The position numbers were made by a program, and so were the translations under genes. Shown here in pieces: positions 1-6,542 of a DNA stretch of 64,000 bases. The stretch covers positions 62,001 through 126,000 of the forward strand of contig NZ_AUIY01000001.1 in assembly GCF_000423945.1 (NCBI RefSeq). The letters are read 5' to 3'. Within the stretch, counting starts at the first letter, position 1. Every line of letters begins with the position of its first letter. A model generated the notes under the pieces. That model did no database searches. It was not told the DNA's origin and was given only the letters and a program-made list of their open reading frames with translations. Source of the stretch: Butyrivibrio sp. XPD2002 (GTDB lineage Bacteria; Bacillota; Clostridia; Lachnospirales; Lachnospiraceae).

Positions 1-238
1 TGGTAAGATCGAGAAGGAGTCTGTAGACCTGGATCAGAAGACTCTTTATGTAAAGGCTTACATTCGTGAGCACAAGAGCTTTAGCTTCAAGCAGCTTCTT
101 GAGAAGCAGGGAAGCAAGGTTGAGATCATTGTCACCTTCCTGGTTATTCTGGAGGCGATGAAGGTCGGAGATATACAAATAGAACAGGATGAGACGTTTG
201 GAGATATTACGATTACTTCCAACGTAGCAGCAGAGTGA
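1..238 (+). CDS. scpA: ScpA, segregation and condensation protein A (C-terminal part)
   Basis: Only the last 78 codons are in the window; the reading frame starts at base 2 and stops with TGA at 236-238. ScpA is the kleisin subunit of the bacterial SMC condensin complex and binds the SMC head and a ScpB dimer. The visible end (KSFSFKQLLEKQGSK, VTFLVILEAMKVGDI) matches the C-terminal winged-helix of ScpA, which contacts the SMC head. The identity is strongly supported by scpB starting seven bases after the stop, the usual scpA-scpB order in Firmicutes. The upstream part, including the N-terminal domain, is outside the window. Confidence 0.9.
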   Translation, partial: GKIEKESVDLDQKTLYVKAYIREHKSFSFKQLLEKQGSKVEIIVTFLVILEAMKVGDIQIEQDETFGDITITSNVAAE

Positions 239-245
239 GGGAGAA

Positions 246-815
246 ATGACTAAAGAAGAAGGAGCAGCAGCTATTGAAGCAATCCTCTTTACAATGGGGG
301 ATTCCGTAACAGTTGCGGCATTATGTAATGCGCTTGATCAGGACCTTAAGGATGTTCGTGCGCAGATAAAATATCTTAAGGAAAAATATGAGAAGGCTGA
401 CAGCGGAATAGGCCTTATTGAGCTTGAGGATTCCATACAGCTTTGTACCAAGAGTGAGATGTATGAATATCTTATAAAGGTAGCAAAGACACCTAAGAAA
501 ATTACTCTTACGGATGCACTTATGGAAACGCTGTCTATCATAGCCTACAAGCAGCCTATCACACGTCTTGACGTTGAGAGGATCAGAGGCGTTAACAGCG
601 ACCATGCAGTTAACAGACTTGTTGAGTTTAACCTCGTGCAGGAGCTTGGAAGACTTGATGCCCCCGGAAGACCGCTGCTTTTTGGAACTACAGAGCAGTT
701 CCTCAGAAGCTTTGGCGTTAAGTCCCTTGAGGAGCTTCCTTCCCTTGATGCAGTAAGGGTTGAAGAATTTAAGCAAGAGGCTGAACAAGAGATAAATGTT
801 AAGCTAGATATCTGA
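246..815 (+). CDS. scpB: ScpB, segregation and condensation protein B
   Basis: A 189-residue protein, the usual size for ScpB, the winged-helix partner that dimerises and binds the linker of ScpA in the SMC-ScpAB condensin. Family hallmarks are visible: an N-terminal EEGAAAIEAILFTMGD segment, the central ALMETLSIIAYKQPITR motif followed by IRGVNSDHAVNRLVE, and the APGRPLLFGTTEQFL stretch of the second winged helix. The start is ATG at 246, preceded by the SD-like GAGGGAGAA. It is very probably co-transcribed with scpA, and an intrinsic terminator follows at 883-912. Confidence 0.95.
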   Translation: MTKEEGAAAIEAILFTMGDSVTVAALCNALDQDLKDVRAQIKYLKEKYEKADSGIGLIELEDSIQLCTKSEMYEYLIKVAKTPKKITLTDALMETLSIIAYKQPITRLDVERIRGVNSDHAVNRLVEFNLVQELGRLDAPGRPLLFGTTEQFLRSFGVKSLEELPSLDAVRVEEFKQEAEQEINVKLDI

Positions 816-882
816 TTTTTGACTTTGAAGAGCGATATTTTTTCACTCTAATAAAAAATGTATAAAAAGCGCAGAAAATAAG

Positions 883-912
883 GACATGGACTATTCTCCA
901 TGTCTTTTTTTT
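883..912 (+). terminator. Intrinsic terminator after scpAB
   Basis: A perfect 8-bp stem GACATGGA (883-890) and TCCATGTC (897-904) with a six-base loop is followed by eight T residues (905-912). It sits 67 bases after the scpB stop and just before the next promoter, so it should end the scpAB transcript. Confidence 0.85.
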
Positions 913-913
913 G

Positions 914-922
914 TGATATACT
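914..922 (+). promoter_or_regulatory. Probable promoter of the decarboxylase operon (extended -10)
   Basis: TGATATACT gives an extended -10 (TGN followed by TATACT at 917-922). The -35 position falls inside the terminator stem and is poor, as expected for an extended -10 promoter. Transcription would begin near 929, leaving a leader of about 54 bases before the start codon at 983. Confidence 0.55.
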
Positions 923-982
923 ATATTCTGACTTAAGTTGTGGTTTTATACACTTAACATAATAAATTACGGAGGTGAAGAA

Positions 983-2413
983 ATGAGTAGTTCTTCTCAG
1001 GCAAGTCAGAGAATTGTTTCTCTGCTTGATGAAAACAGTTTCGTTGAAATCGGCGCTCAGGTAAAAGCAAGAAGCACAGATTTCAATCTGAAGCAGACAG
1101 AGACACCCTCTGATGGTGTAGTAACCGGCTATGGCGTTATTGGCGGCAGACTCGTTTACGTCTATGCACAGGATGCATCCGTTCTCGGTGGCTCTGTAGG
1201 TGAGATGCATGCTAAGAAAATAGCAGGTCTCTATGATATGGCTCTTAAGATGGGTGCACCGGTAATCGGTCTTATCGACTCAGCCGGACTTCGTCTTCAG
1301 GAGGCAACTGATGCACTTAATGCATTCGGCGAAATCTATCGCAAGCAGGTTAGTGCTTCAGGGGTAGTTCCGCAGATCACTGCAATACTTGGTTCTTGTG
1401 GTGGTGGTCTTGCACTTTTCCCGACAATGACAGATTTTACATTTATGGAAGAAAAGAGTGGTAAGCTCTTTGTTAATTCTCCCAACGTACTCGAGGGTAA
1501 CAGCGTGGAGAAGTGTGACACTTCATCTGCTGCATGGCAGAGTGGTGAGGCTGGCAACGTAGATGTTGTAGCTGATGAGATGACGCTTTACGCTCAGATT
1601 AGAGAACTCGTTTCAATGCTTCCTTCTAATAATGAAGACACAGAGAACTTTGATGAGTGTGCAGACGATCTTAATCGTGCATGCGAGAACCTTGATGGTT
1701 GTATGGCTGATCCTGCTCTTATGCTCAGACAGATTTCAGATAACGGAATCTTCTTTGAGACAAAGCGTGATTACGCAAAAGAAATGGTAACAGGCTTTAT
1801 TAAGCTTAACGGAGCTACAGTTGGTGTTATCGCTAACAGAAGCGCTGTTTATGATGAAAAGGGTGAAGTAGCTGAGAAGTTCGATAATGTACTTACTGCT
1901 CATGCTTGCAATAAGGCAGCTGATATGGTTGACTTCTGCGATGCATTTGAGATTCCTGTACTTTCACTTACAAACGTTGCAGGCTTTGGTGCTACAAAGT
2001 GCGATGAGAGACATGTAGCTAAGAGTGCTGCTAAGCTTGTAGCTGCATTATCAGGAGCAACAGTTCCGAAGGTTAATGTAGTAACAGGTAAGGCTTATGG
2101 TAGTGCATATGTAATTATGAACTCCAAGGCTATCGGTGCAGATATGACATTTGCATGGCCTGATGCTGAGATCGGCACAATGAATGCAGATCATGCTGCA
2201 AAGATCATCGCTGACGGTAAGGATGCCGCAGCAGTAGCAGAGACAGCAGCTGCTTACGAAAAACTCCAGAACAATGTAGAAAGTGCTGCAGCTAGAGGAT
2301 ATGTTGATACAATCATCAACGCTGCTGACACCAGAAAATATGTAATAGGAGCTTTTGAAATGCTTTACTCTAAGCGCGAGGAGCGCCCTGTGAGGAAGCA
2401 CACAACAGTATAA
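983..2413 (+). CDS. Biotin-dependent acyl-CoA carboxyltransferase (MmdA / transcarboxylase 12S-like)
   Basis: A 476-residue crotonase-fold carboxyltransferase (PF01039 type). It should move CO2 between carboxybiotin and an acyl-CoA; the exact acyl-CoA cannot be read from sequence, and methylmalonyl/propionyl-CoA, malonyl/acetyl-CoA or glutaconyl-CoA are all possible. Both half-domains are visible: the N half has VLGGSVGEMHAKKIAGL, GAPVIGLIDSAGLRLQE and ILGSCGGGLALFP; the C half has NVAGFGATKCDERHVAK, VTGKAYGSAYVIM and FAWPDAEIGTM. An in-frame ATG at 938 exists, but the ATG at 983 follows GGAGGTGAAG at 971-980 and gives the family N-terminus, so 983 is chosen. It is the first gene of a five-gene operon with an OadG-like protein, a biotin carrier, a Na+ pump subunit and a second carboxyltransferase. 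Confidence 0.88.
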   Translation: MSSSSQASQRIVSLLDENSFVEIGAQVKARSTDFNLKQTETPSDGVVTGYGVIGGRLVYVYAQDASVLGGSVGEMHAKKIAGLYDMALKMGAPVIGLIDSAGLRLQEATDALNAFGEIYRKQVSASGVVPQITAILGSCGGGLALFPTMTDFTFMEEKSGKLFVNSPNVLEGNSVEKCDTSSAAWQSGEAGNVDVVADEMTLYAQIRELVSMLPSNNEDTENFDECADDLNRACENLDGCMADPALMLRQISDNGIFFETKRDYAKEMVTGFIKLNGATVGVIANRSAVYDEKGEVAEKFDNVLTAHACNKAADMVDFCDAFEIPVLSLTNVAGFGATKCDERHVAKSAAKLVAALSGATVPKVNVVTGKAYGSAYVIMNSKAIGADMTFAWPDAEIGTMNADHAAKIIADGKDAAAVAETAAAYEKLQNNVESAAARGYVDTIINAADTRKYVIGAFEMLYSKREERPVRKHTTV

Positions 2414-2427
2414 GGAGGAGCCTGACA

Positions 2428-3267
2428 GTGAAGCATAAGATTTTTGCTTTAGGTGTTACGCTGATCTGCATGCTGGGTCTTACAGCTTGTGGCAATAGTA
2501 CACAGTACAACACTGTTGCCGGAAGTAGATACGATGAGACTTATTTCACAAAGGATTATCTTGTAAGTGTTGCCCAGACACTTGAGGATGAGTACTTTGA
2601 GAACATGTACTTACAGGGAATAACACCTGACAATTTTAAAGAAAAACTGGAAGACAGCTTTGATGAGTCTATGCTGGATGTTTTTGCGGCAGGCTATAGA
2701 AACTGGTACGATGCAATCGATGAGCTCGGCTTTAGCAGCAAAGAGACAATTGCGAACGATATCAGTGTAACTCATCTTGATGAATTCAAATACTATATCA
2801 ACAAAGATGGCGAACTCATGGTTGATGCAATCATCGAGGGAACAGGAGATAATTCTCACACAGCTATTCTTGAGTATAGTCTTGACAGAAAAGGAATGCC
2901 GACTCTCATCTCAGTCAATGTAAATCATTCACTTGCTGAGAAGCTTAAGAGTGCAGGACTTAATACTCTTCTTGGTATGGGTATGGCGTTTACGGTTCTT
3001 ATCATCATAGCTTTGGTAATCTCATTATTCCCGCTCATCAATAAGATGACTGAGAAGAAGCCTGAGACTTCACAGGAGATTACACAGAAGTCAATGGAAA
3101 CCGTAACATCACAGATAGCTGATAAGGAAGAACTTTCTGAGGATGCTGAGCTTGTAGCCGTTATAGCTGCTGCAATTGCCGCATATGAAGGAAGCGCCGG
3201 CACCGACGGATTTGTTGTTAGATCTGTACGTAAAGTCGGTAAAGCAAGTAATTGGAAAAGAGCTTAA
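2428..3267 (+). CDS. OadG-family small subunit with lipoprotein-like N-terminus
   Basis: A 279-residue protein starting at GTG (2428) behind AAGGAGG (2412-2418). It has a type II signal sequence with lipobox LTAC (Cys21), a soluble extracytoplasmic part, and a single membrane segment at about residues 178-201 (LGMGMAFTVLIIIALVIS), the hallmark of OadG, the gamma subunit that anchors and assembles the Na+-translocating decarboxylase. The C-terminus (ELVAVIAAAIAAYEG, then VRSVRKVGKASNWKRA) is also typical of OadG proteins, which normally are only 80-120 residues long. The extra N-terminal outside domain of about 150 residues is unusual but seen in clostridial versions (from memory). Position directly after the carboxyltransferase supports the call. 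Confidence 0.82.
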   Translation: MKHKIFALGVTLICMLGLTACGNSTQYNTVAGSRYDETYFTKDYLVSVAQTLEDEYFENMYLQGITPDNFKEKLEDSFDESMLDVFAAGYRNWYDAIDELGFSSKETIANDISVTHLDEFKYYINKDGELMVDAIIEGTGDNSHTAILEYSLDRKGMPTLISVNVNHSLAEKLKSAGLNTLLGMGMAFTVLIIIALVISLFPLINKMTEKKPETSQEITQKSMETVTSQIADKEELSEDAELVAVIAAAIAAYEGSAGTDGFVVRSVRKVGKASNWKRA

Positions 3268-3299
3268 TAATCAGAGCTTATTTTAGGAGGACATAGATA

Positions 3300-3662
3300 A
3301 TGAAAAATTATACAATTACCGTTAACGGAAACGTATATGATGTAACAGTAGAAGAGGGTGCAGGAAGCGGCGCACCTGTAGCAGCAGCTCCCGTAGCAGC
3401 TCCCAAGGCTCCTGCAGCACCTGCTAAGAAGGCAAGCGCAGGCGCAGGCGGCGTTAAGGTAACAGCCGGTGCAGCAGGTAAGGTTCTTAAGATCGAGGCT
3501 AGTGTTGGCCAGTCAGTTAAGAAGGGTGACGCAGTTGTAGTTATGGAATCCATGAAGATGGAGATTCCTATGGTTGCTCCTCAGGATGGAACAATTGCAA
3601 GTATCGACGTTGCAGTAGGCGATCAGGTTGAAGCCGGCGGCGTTGTAGCAACAATGAACTAA
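3300..3662 (+). CDS. Biotin carboxyl carrier protein (transcarboxylase 1.3S-like)
   Basis: A 120-residue biotin carrier, close to the length of the 1.3S subunit of Propionibacterium transcarboxylase and of GcdC/MmdC-type carriers. Order: a short N-terminal strand region (MKNYTITVNGNVYDVTVEE), an Ala/Pro-rich flexible linker at about residues 22-50, then the biotinyl domain. The biotin attachment lysine is Lys86 in VMESMKMEIP, 34 residues from the C-terminus as expected. It should shuttle carboxyl groups between the two carboxyltransferases of the operon and the membrane decarboxylase OadB. SD is TAGGAGG at 3283-3289. The adjacent genes lie 32 bases upstream and 31 bases downstream. Confidence 0.93.
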   Translation: MKNYTITVNGNVYDVTVEEGAGSGAPVAAAPVAAPKAPAAPAKKASAGAGGVKVTAGAAGKVLKIEASVGQSVKKGDAVVVMESMKMEIPMVAPQDGTIASIDVAVGDQVEAGGVVATMN

Positions 3663-3693
3663 ATTTCGGAGAGACTCACACGGAGGTCGTTAA

Positions 3694-4845
3694 ATGGATT
3701 ACATTGTAAACACATTATCGAATCTCTGGCAGCAAACTGCATTTACAACAATGACACCTGGAAACTATATCATGGTTGTAGTTGCACTGATATTTATGTA
3801 TCTTGCAATCGCCAAAGATTTCGAACCACTTCTTTTGGTGCCTATCTCCTTCGGTATGTTGCTGGTAAATATCTATCCGGATATTATGCTTTCTATCGAG
3901 AAATCATCGAATGGCGTAGGCGGCCTTTTATACTATTTCTACCTGCTTGATGAGTGGGCAATCATGCCTTCACTTATCTTCATGGGTGTAGGTGCGATGA
4001 CGGACTTCGGTCCCCTGATCGCTAACCCCAAGAGTTTCCTTATGGGAGCAGCTGCTCAGTTTGGTATCTTTTCAGCTTACTTCATGGCTATTGCTATGGG
4101 CTTTAATGATCAGCAGGCTGCAGCTATTTCAATCATCGGAGGAGCAGATGGTCCTACATCTATCTTCCTTGCAACAAAGCTTAATCAGACAACAATTTTA
4201 GGACCCATTGCCGTGGCTGCTTATTCGTACATGTCACTTGTGCCGATCATTCAGCCTCCGGTTATGAAGCTCTTAACAACTGATAAGGAGAGAAAAATCC
4301 GCATGCAGCAGCTTAGACCTGTTTCCAAGCTGGAGAAGATTCTTTTCCCTATCATTGTTACAATTGTTGTAAGTATGATTCTTCCTACAACAGCACCTCT
4401 TATCGGTATGCTGATGCTTGGTAACCTGTTCCGTGAAAGTGGCGTTGTTCGTCAGCTTCAGGAGACAGCTTCCAATGCACTTATGTACATCGTAGTTATC
4501 ATGCTTGGTACATCTGTAGGTGCAACAACAAGTGCTGAGGCGTTCCTTAATATCACAACTATTAAGATCGTTGCACTCGGACTTATTGCATTCGTTATTG
4601 GTACTGCGGCAGGAACACTGTTCGGTAAGCTCATGTGTGTTATCACTGGTGGTAAGGTTAATCCTCTTATCGGATCAGCCGGAGTTTCAGCTGTTCCTAT
4701 GGCTGCCAGAGTATCACAGAAGGTCGGAGCTGAGTATGATCCCAGTAACTTCCTTTTGATGCATGCTATGGGACCTAACGTTGCCGGTGTTGTTGGAACC
4801 GCAGTCGTTGCCGGAACCTTTATGGCGGTATTCGGAGTGTTCTAA
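3694..4845 (+). CDS. Na+-translocating decarboxylase beta subunit (OadB/MmdB/GcdB family)
   Basis: A 383-residue polytopic membrane protein. OadB-family proteins decarboxylate carboxybiotin and use the energy to export Na+. The diagnostic motif IIGGADGPTSIFLATKL is present; the conserved Asp of the GADGPT motif is needed for Na+ movement in the family. Other family stretches are MGVGAMTDFGPLIANPKSF and VGTAVVAGTFMAVFG at the C-terminus. Length fits the normal 370-430 residues. SD is CGGAGGTCG before ATG 3694. Together with the OadG-like and biotin carrier genes this makes a membrane Na+ pump; the neighbouring soluble carboxyltransferases supply carboxybiotin. Confidence 0.94.
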   Translation: MDYIVNTLSNLWQQTAFTTMTPGNYIMVVVALIFMYLAIAKDFEPLLLVPISFGMLLVNIYPDIMLSIEKSSNGVGGLLYYFYLLDEWAIMPSLIFMGVGAMTDFGPLIANPKSFLMGAAAQFGIFSAYFMAIAMGFNDQQAAAISIIGGADGPTSIFLATKLNQTTILGPIAVAAYSYMSLVPIIQPPVMKLLTTDKERKIRMQQLRPVSKLEKILFPIIVTIVVSMILPTTAPLIGMLMLGNLFRESGVVRQLQETASNALMYIVVIMLGTSVGATTSAEAFLNITTIKIVALGLIAFVIGTAAGTLFGKLMCVITGGKVNPLIGSAGVSAVPMAARVSQKVGAEYDPSNFLLMHAMGPNVAGVVGTAVVAGTFMAVFGVF

Positions 4846-4878
4846 AGTGAGATAGAAAATCTATGATTTTCGTGATCG

Positions 4879-4925
4879 AACTCTGTTCCGGCGAAAGCTG
4901 AAAGCTTGAGAGCGGAACTTCCTTA
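4879..4925 (+). repeat. Intergenic hairpin repeat, copy 1
   Basis: In the 107-base gap between the oadB-like and pycB-like genes. GTTCCG (4885-4890) pairs with CGGAAC (4913-4918); a nested AAGCT (4895-4899) pairs with AGCTT (4903-4907). The flanking and loop bases GCGA, GAGAG and TTCCT are shared with a second copy at 34505-34544, where the outer stem is GTTCTG/CAGAAC. The C-G to T-A exchange keeps the pair, so a structured element is likely. No T-run follows, so it is not a terminator; it may stabilise or process the operon mRNA. Confidence 0.65.
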
Positions 4926-4952
4926 TGAAAATATTGAAAAGGAGATATTACT

Positions 4953-6353
4953 ATGGCAAAGCCAGTAAAGATTACAGAGACAGTTCTGCGTGATGCACAT
5001 CAGTCACTTATTGCCACCAGAATGCCTACAGAAAAAATGCTTCCCATTATCCCTACAATGGATAAGATTGGCTATAACTCAGTTGAGTGCTGGGGAGGCG
5101 CTACATTCGATGCTTCCATGAGATTCCTTAAAGAGGATCCGTGGGAGAGACTTCGTAAGCTCAGAGCCGGTTTCAAGAATACAAAGCTTCAGATGCTCCT
5201 TCGTGGTCAGAATATCCTTGGTTACAAGCACTATCCTGATGACGTAGTTGAGTACTTTGTTCAGAAATCAATCGCTAATGGTATTGATATCATTCGTATT
5301 TTCGACTGTCTGAATGACCTTCGTAACCTTGAGACATCAGTTAAGGCTACAAAGAAAGAGGGCGGACATGCTCAGATCGCTCTTGCTTATACACTTGGTG
5401 ATGCTTATACAGAAGAGTACTGGATGAACATCGCAAAAGAGATCGAGTCTATGGGTGCAGATTCAATCTGTATCAAGGATATGGCAGGACTTCTTCTTCC
5501 CTACGAGGCAGAGAAGCTTGTTAAGGCTCTTAAGAGTGCTACATCACTTCCTATCGATCTTCATACACACTACACCTCAGGTGTTGCAAGTATGACATAT
5601 ATGAAGGCTGCAGAGGCAGGCGTTGACATCATCGACTGCGCTATTTCACCCTTCGCTCTTGGTACATCACAGCCTGCTACAGAGGTTATGGTTGAGGCCT
5701 TTAAGGGTCAGGAATTCGACACAGGTCTTGATCAGAAGCTTCTTGCTGAGGTTGCTGACTACTTCAGACCTTACAGAGAAGAGTGCCTTGCAAGTGGACT
5801 TATGGATGCTAAGGTTCTTGGTGTTAACATCAAGACTCTTATGTATCAGGTTCCCGGCGGTATGCTTTCCAACATGGTTAGCCAGCTTAAAGAGCAGAAT
5901 GCAAGCGACAAGTACAACACAGTGCTTGAGGAGATCCCTCAGGTTCGTAAGGACTTCGGTGAGCCTCCGCTTGTTACACCTTCTTCACAGATCGTTGGTA
6001 CTCAGGCCGTTATGAACGTGCTTATGGGTGAGAGATATAAGGTTGCTACAGACCAGACCAAGGATCTTCTTGCAGGTGAGTATGGTAAGACAATTAAGCC
6101 CTTCAATCCTGAAGTTCAGAAGAAGATCATCGGCGACAGAGAAGTTATCACATGCAGACCTGCAGATAAGCTTGCTCCCGGACTTCCTAAGTTCGAAGAG
6201 GATGTTAAGCAGTGGAAGCAGCAGGATGAGGACGTTCTGTCCTATGCACTGTTCCCTCAGGTTGCTACAGATTTCTTCAAATATCGTCTTGCTCAGCAGG
6301 ATAAGGTTGATCTTACAGCTGCTGACACCAAGAACGGAGCGTATCCGGCATAA
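4953..6353 (+). CDS. Pyruvate/oxaloacetate carboxyltransferase (OadA / PycB / transcarboxylase 5S-like)
   Basis: A 466-residue TIM-barrel carboxyltransferase without an attached biotin domain. It should catalyse oxaloacetate + biotin to pyruvate + carboxybiotin, or the reverse. Motifs: ETVLRDAHQSLIATRM at the N-terminus, VECWGGATFDASMRF, MLLRGQNILGY, the carbamylated-lysine motif ICIKDMAGLL, and the metal-binding DLHTHYTSG. Oxaloacetate decarboxylase alpha is usually near 600 residues because it carries its own biotin domain; here the domain is the separate 120-residue carrier upstream, as in transcarboxylase 5S plus 1.3S. SD AAGGAG lies at 4938-4943 before ATG 4953. It is the last gene of the operon, followed by a terminator. 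Confidence 0.93.
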   Translation: MAKPVKITETVLRDAHQSLIATRMPTEKMLPIIPTMDKIGYNSVECWGGATFDASMRFLKEDPWERLRKLRAGFKNTKLQMLLRGQNILGYKHYPDDVVEYFVQKSIANGIDIIRIFDCLNDLRNLETSVKATKKEGGHAQIALAYTLGDAYTEEYWMNIAKEIESMGADSICIKDMAGLLLPYEAEKLVKALKSATSLPIDLHTHYTSGVASMTYMKAAEAGVDIIDCAISPFALGTSQPATEVMVEAFKGQEFDTGLDQKLLAEVADYFRPYREECLASGLMDAKVLGVNIKTLMYQVPGGMLSNMVSQLKEQNASDKYNTVLEEIPQVRKDFGEPPLVTPSSQIVGTQAVMNVLMGERYKVATDQTKDLLAGEYGKTIKPFNPEVQKKIIGDREVITCRPADKLAPGLPKFEEDVKQWKQQDEDVLSYALFPQVATDFFKYRLAQQDKVDLTAADTKNGAYPA

Positions 6354-6380
6354 TCCGAGTCGATTAACGGATAAAAATAC

Positions 6381-6418
6381 AAAGAACAGGTTCCATTACG
6401 GAATCTGTTCTTTTTTTT
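6381..6418 (+). terminator. Intrinsic terminator of the decarboxylase operon
   Basis: AAAGAACAGGTTCC (6381-6394) pairs with GGAATCTGTTCTTT (6400-6413) with a five-base loop and one G-T pair; T residues run from 6411 to 6418. It lies 28 bases after the pycB-like stop. Confidence 0.9.
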
Positions 6419-6430
6419 GGTGTCAAAATA

Positions 6431-6459
6431 TACTTTAAATTGTTAATTTGTGATACAAT
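6431..6459 (+). promoter_or_regulatory. Probable promoter of glgX
   Basis: Extended -10 TGATACAAT (TACAAT at 6454-6459) with a weak -35 TACTTT (6431-6436) at 17 bases. The leader to the start codon would be about 75 bases. Just before the start, AGAGG (6517-6521) can pair with CCTCT (6527-6531), which would tie up the SD-like AGAGG. Confidence 0.5.
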
Positions 6460-6542
6460 TAGAGTAGTATTTTTATGGCGTTTTGATATTTTGAATTCTA
6501 CGAAGGGTGAGAGGAAAGAGGATTCGCCTCTAACGATTGCAT

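Noticed and set aside
938-982. Upstream ATG of the acyl-CoA carboxyltransferase frame
   Set aside because: The codons lie over the probable transcription start region and before the SD GGAGGTGAAG; ATG 983 fits better.
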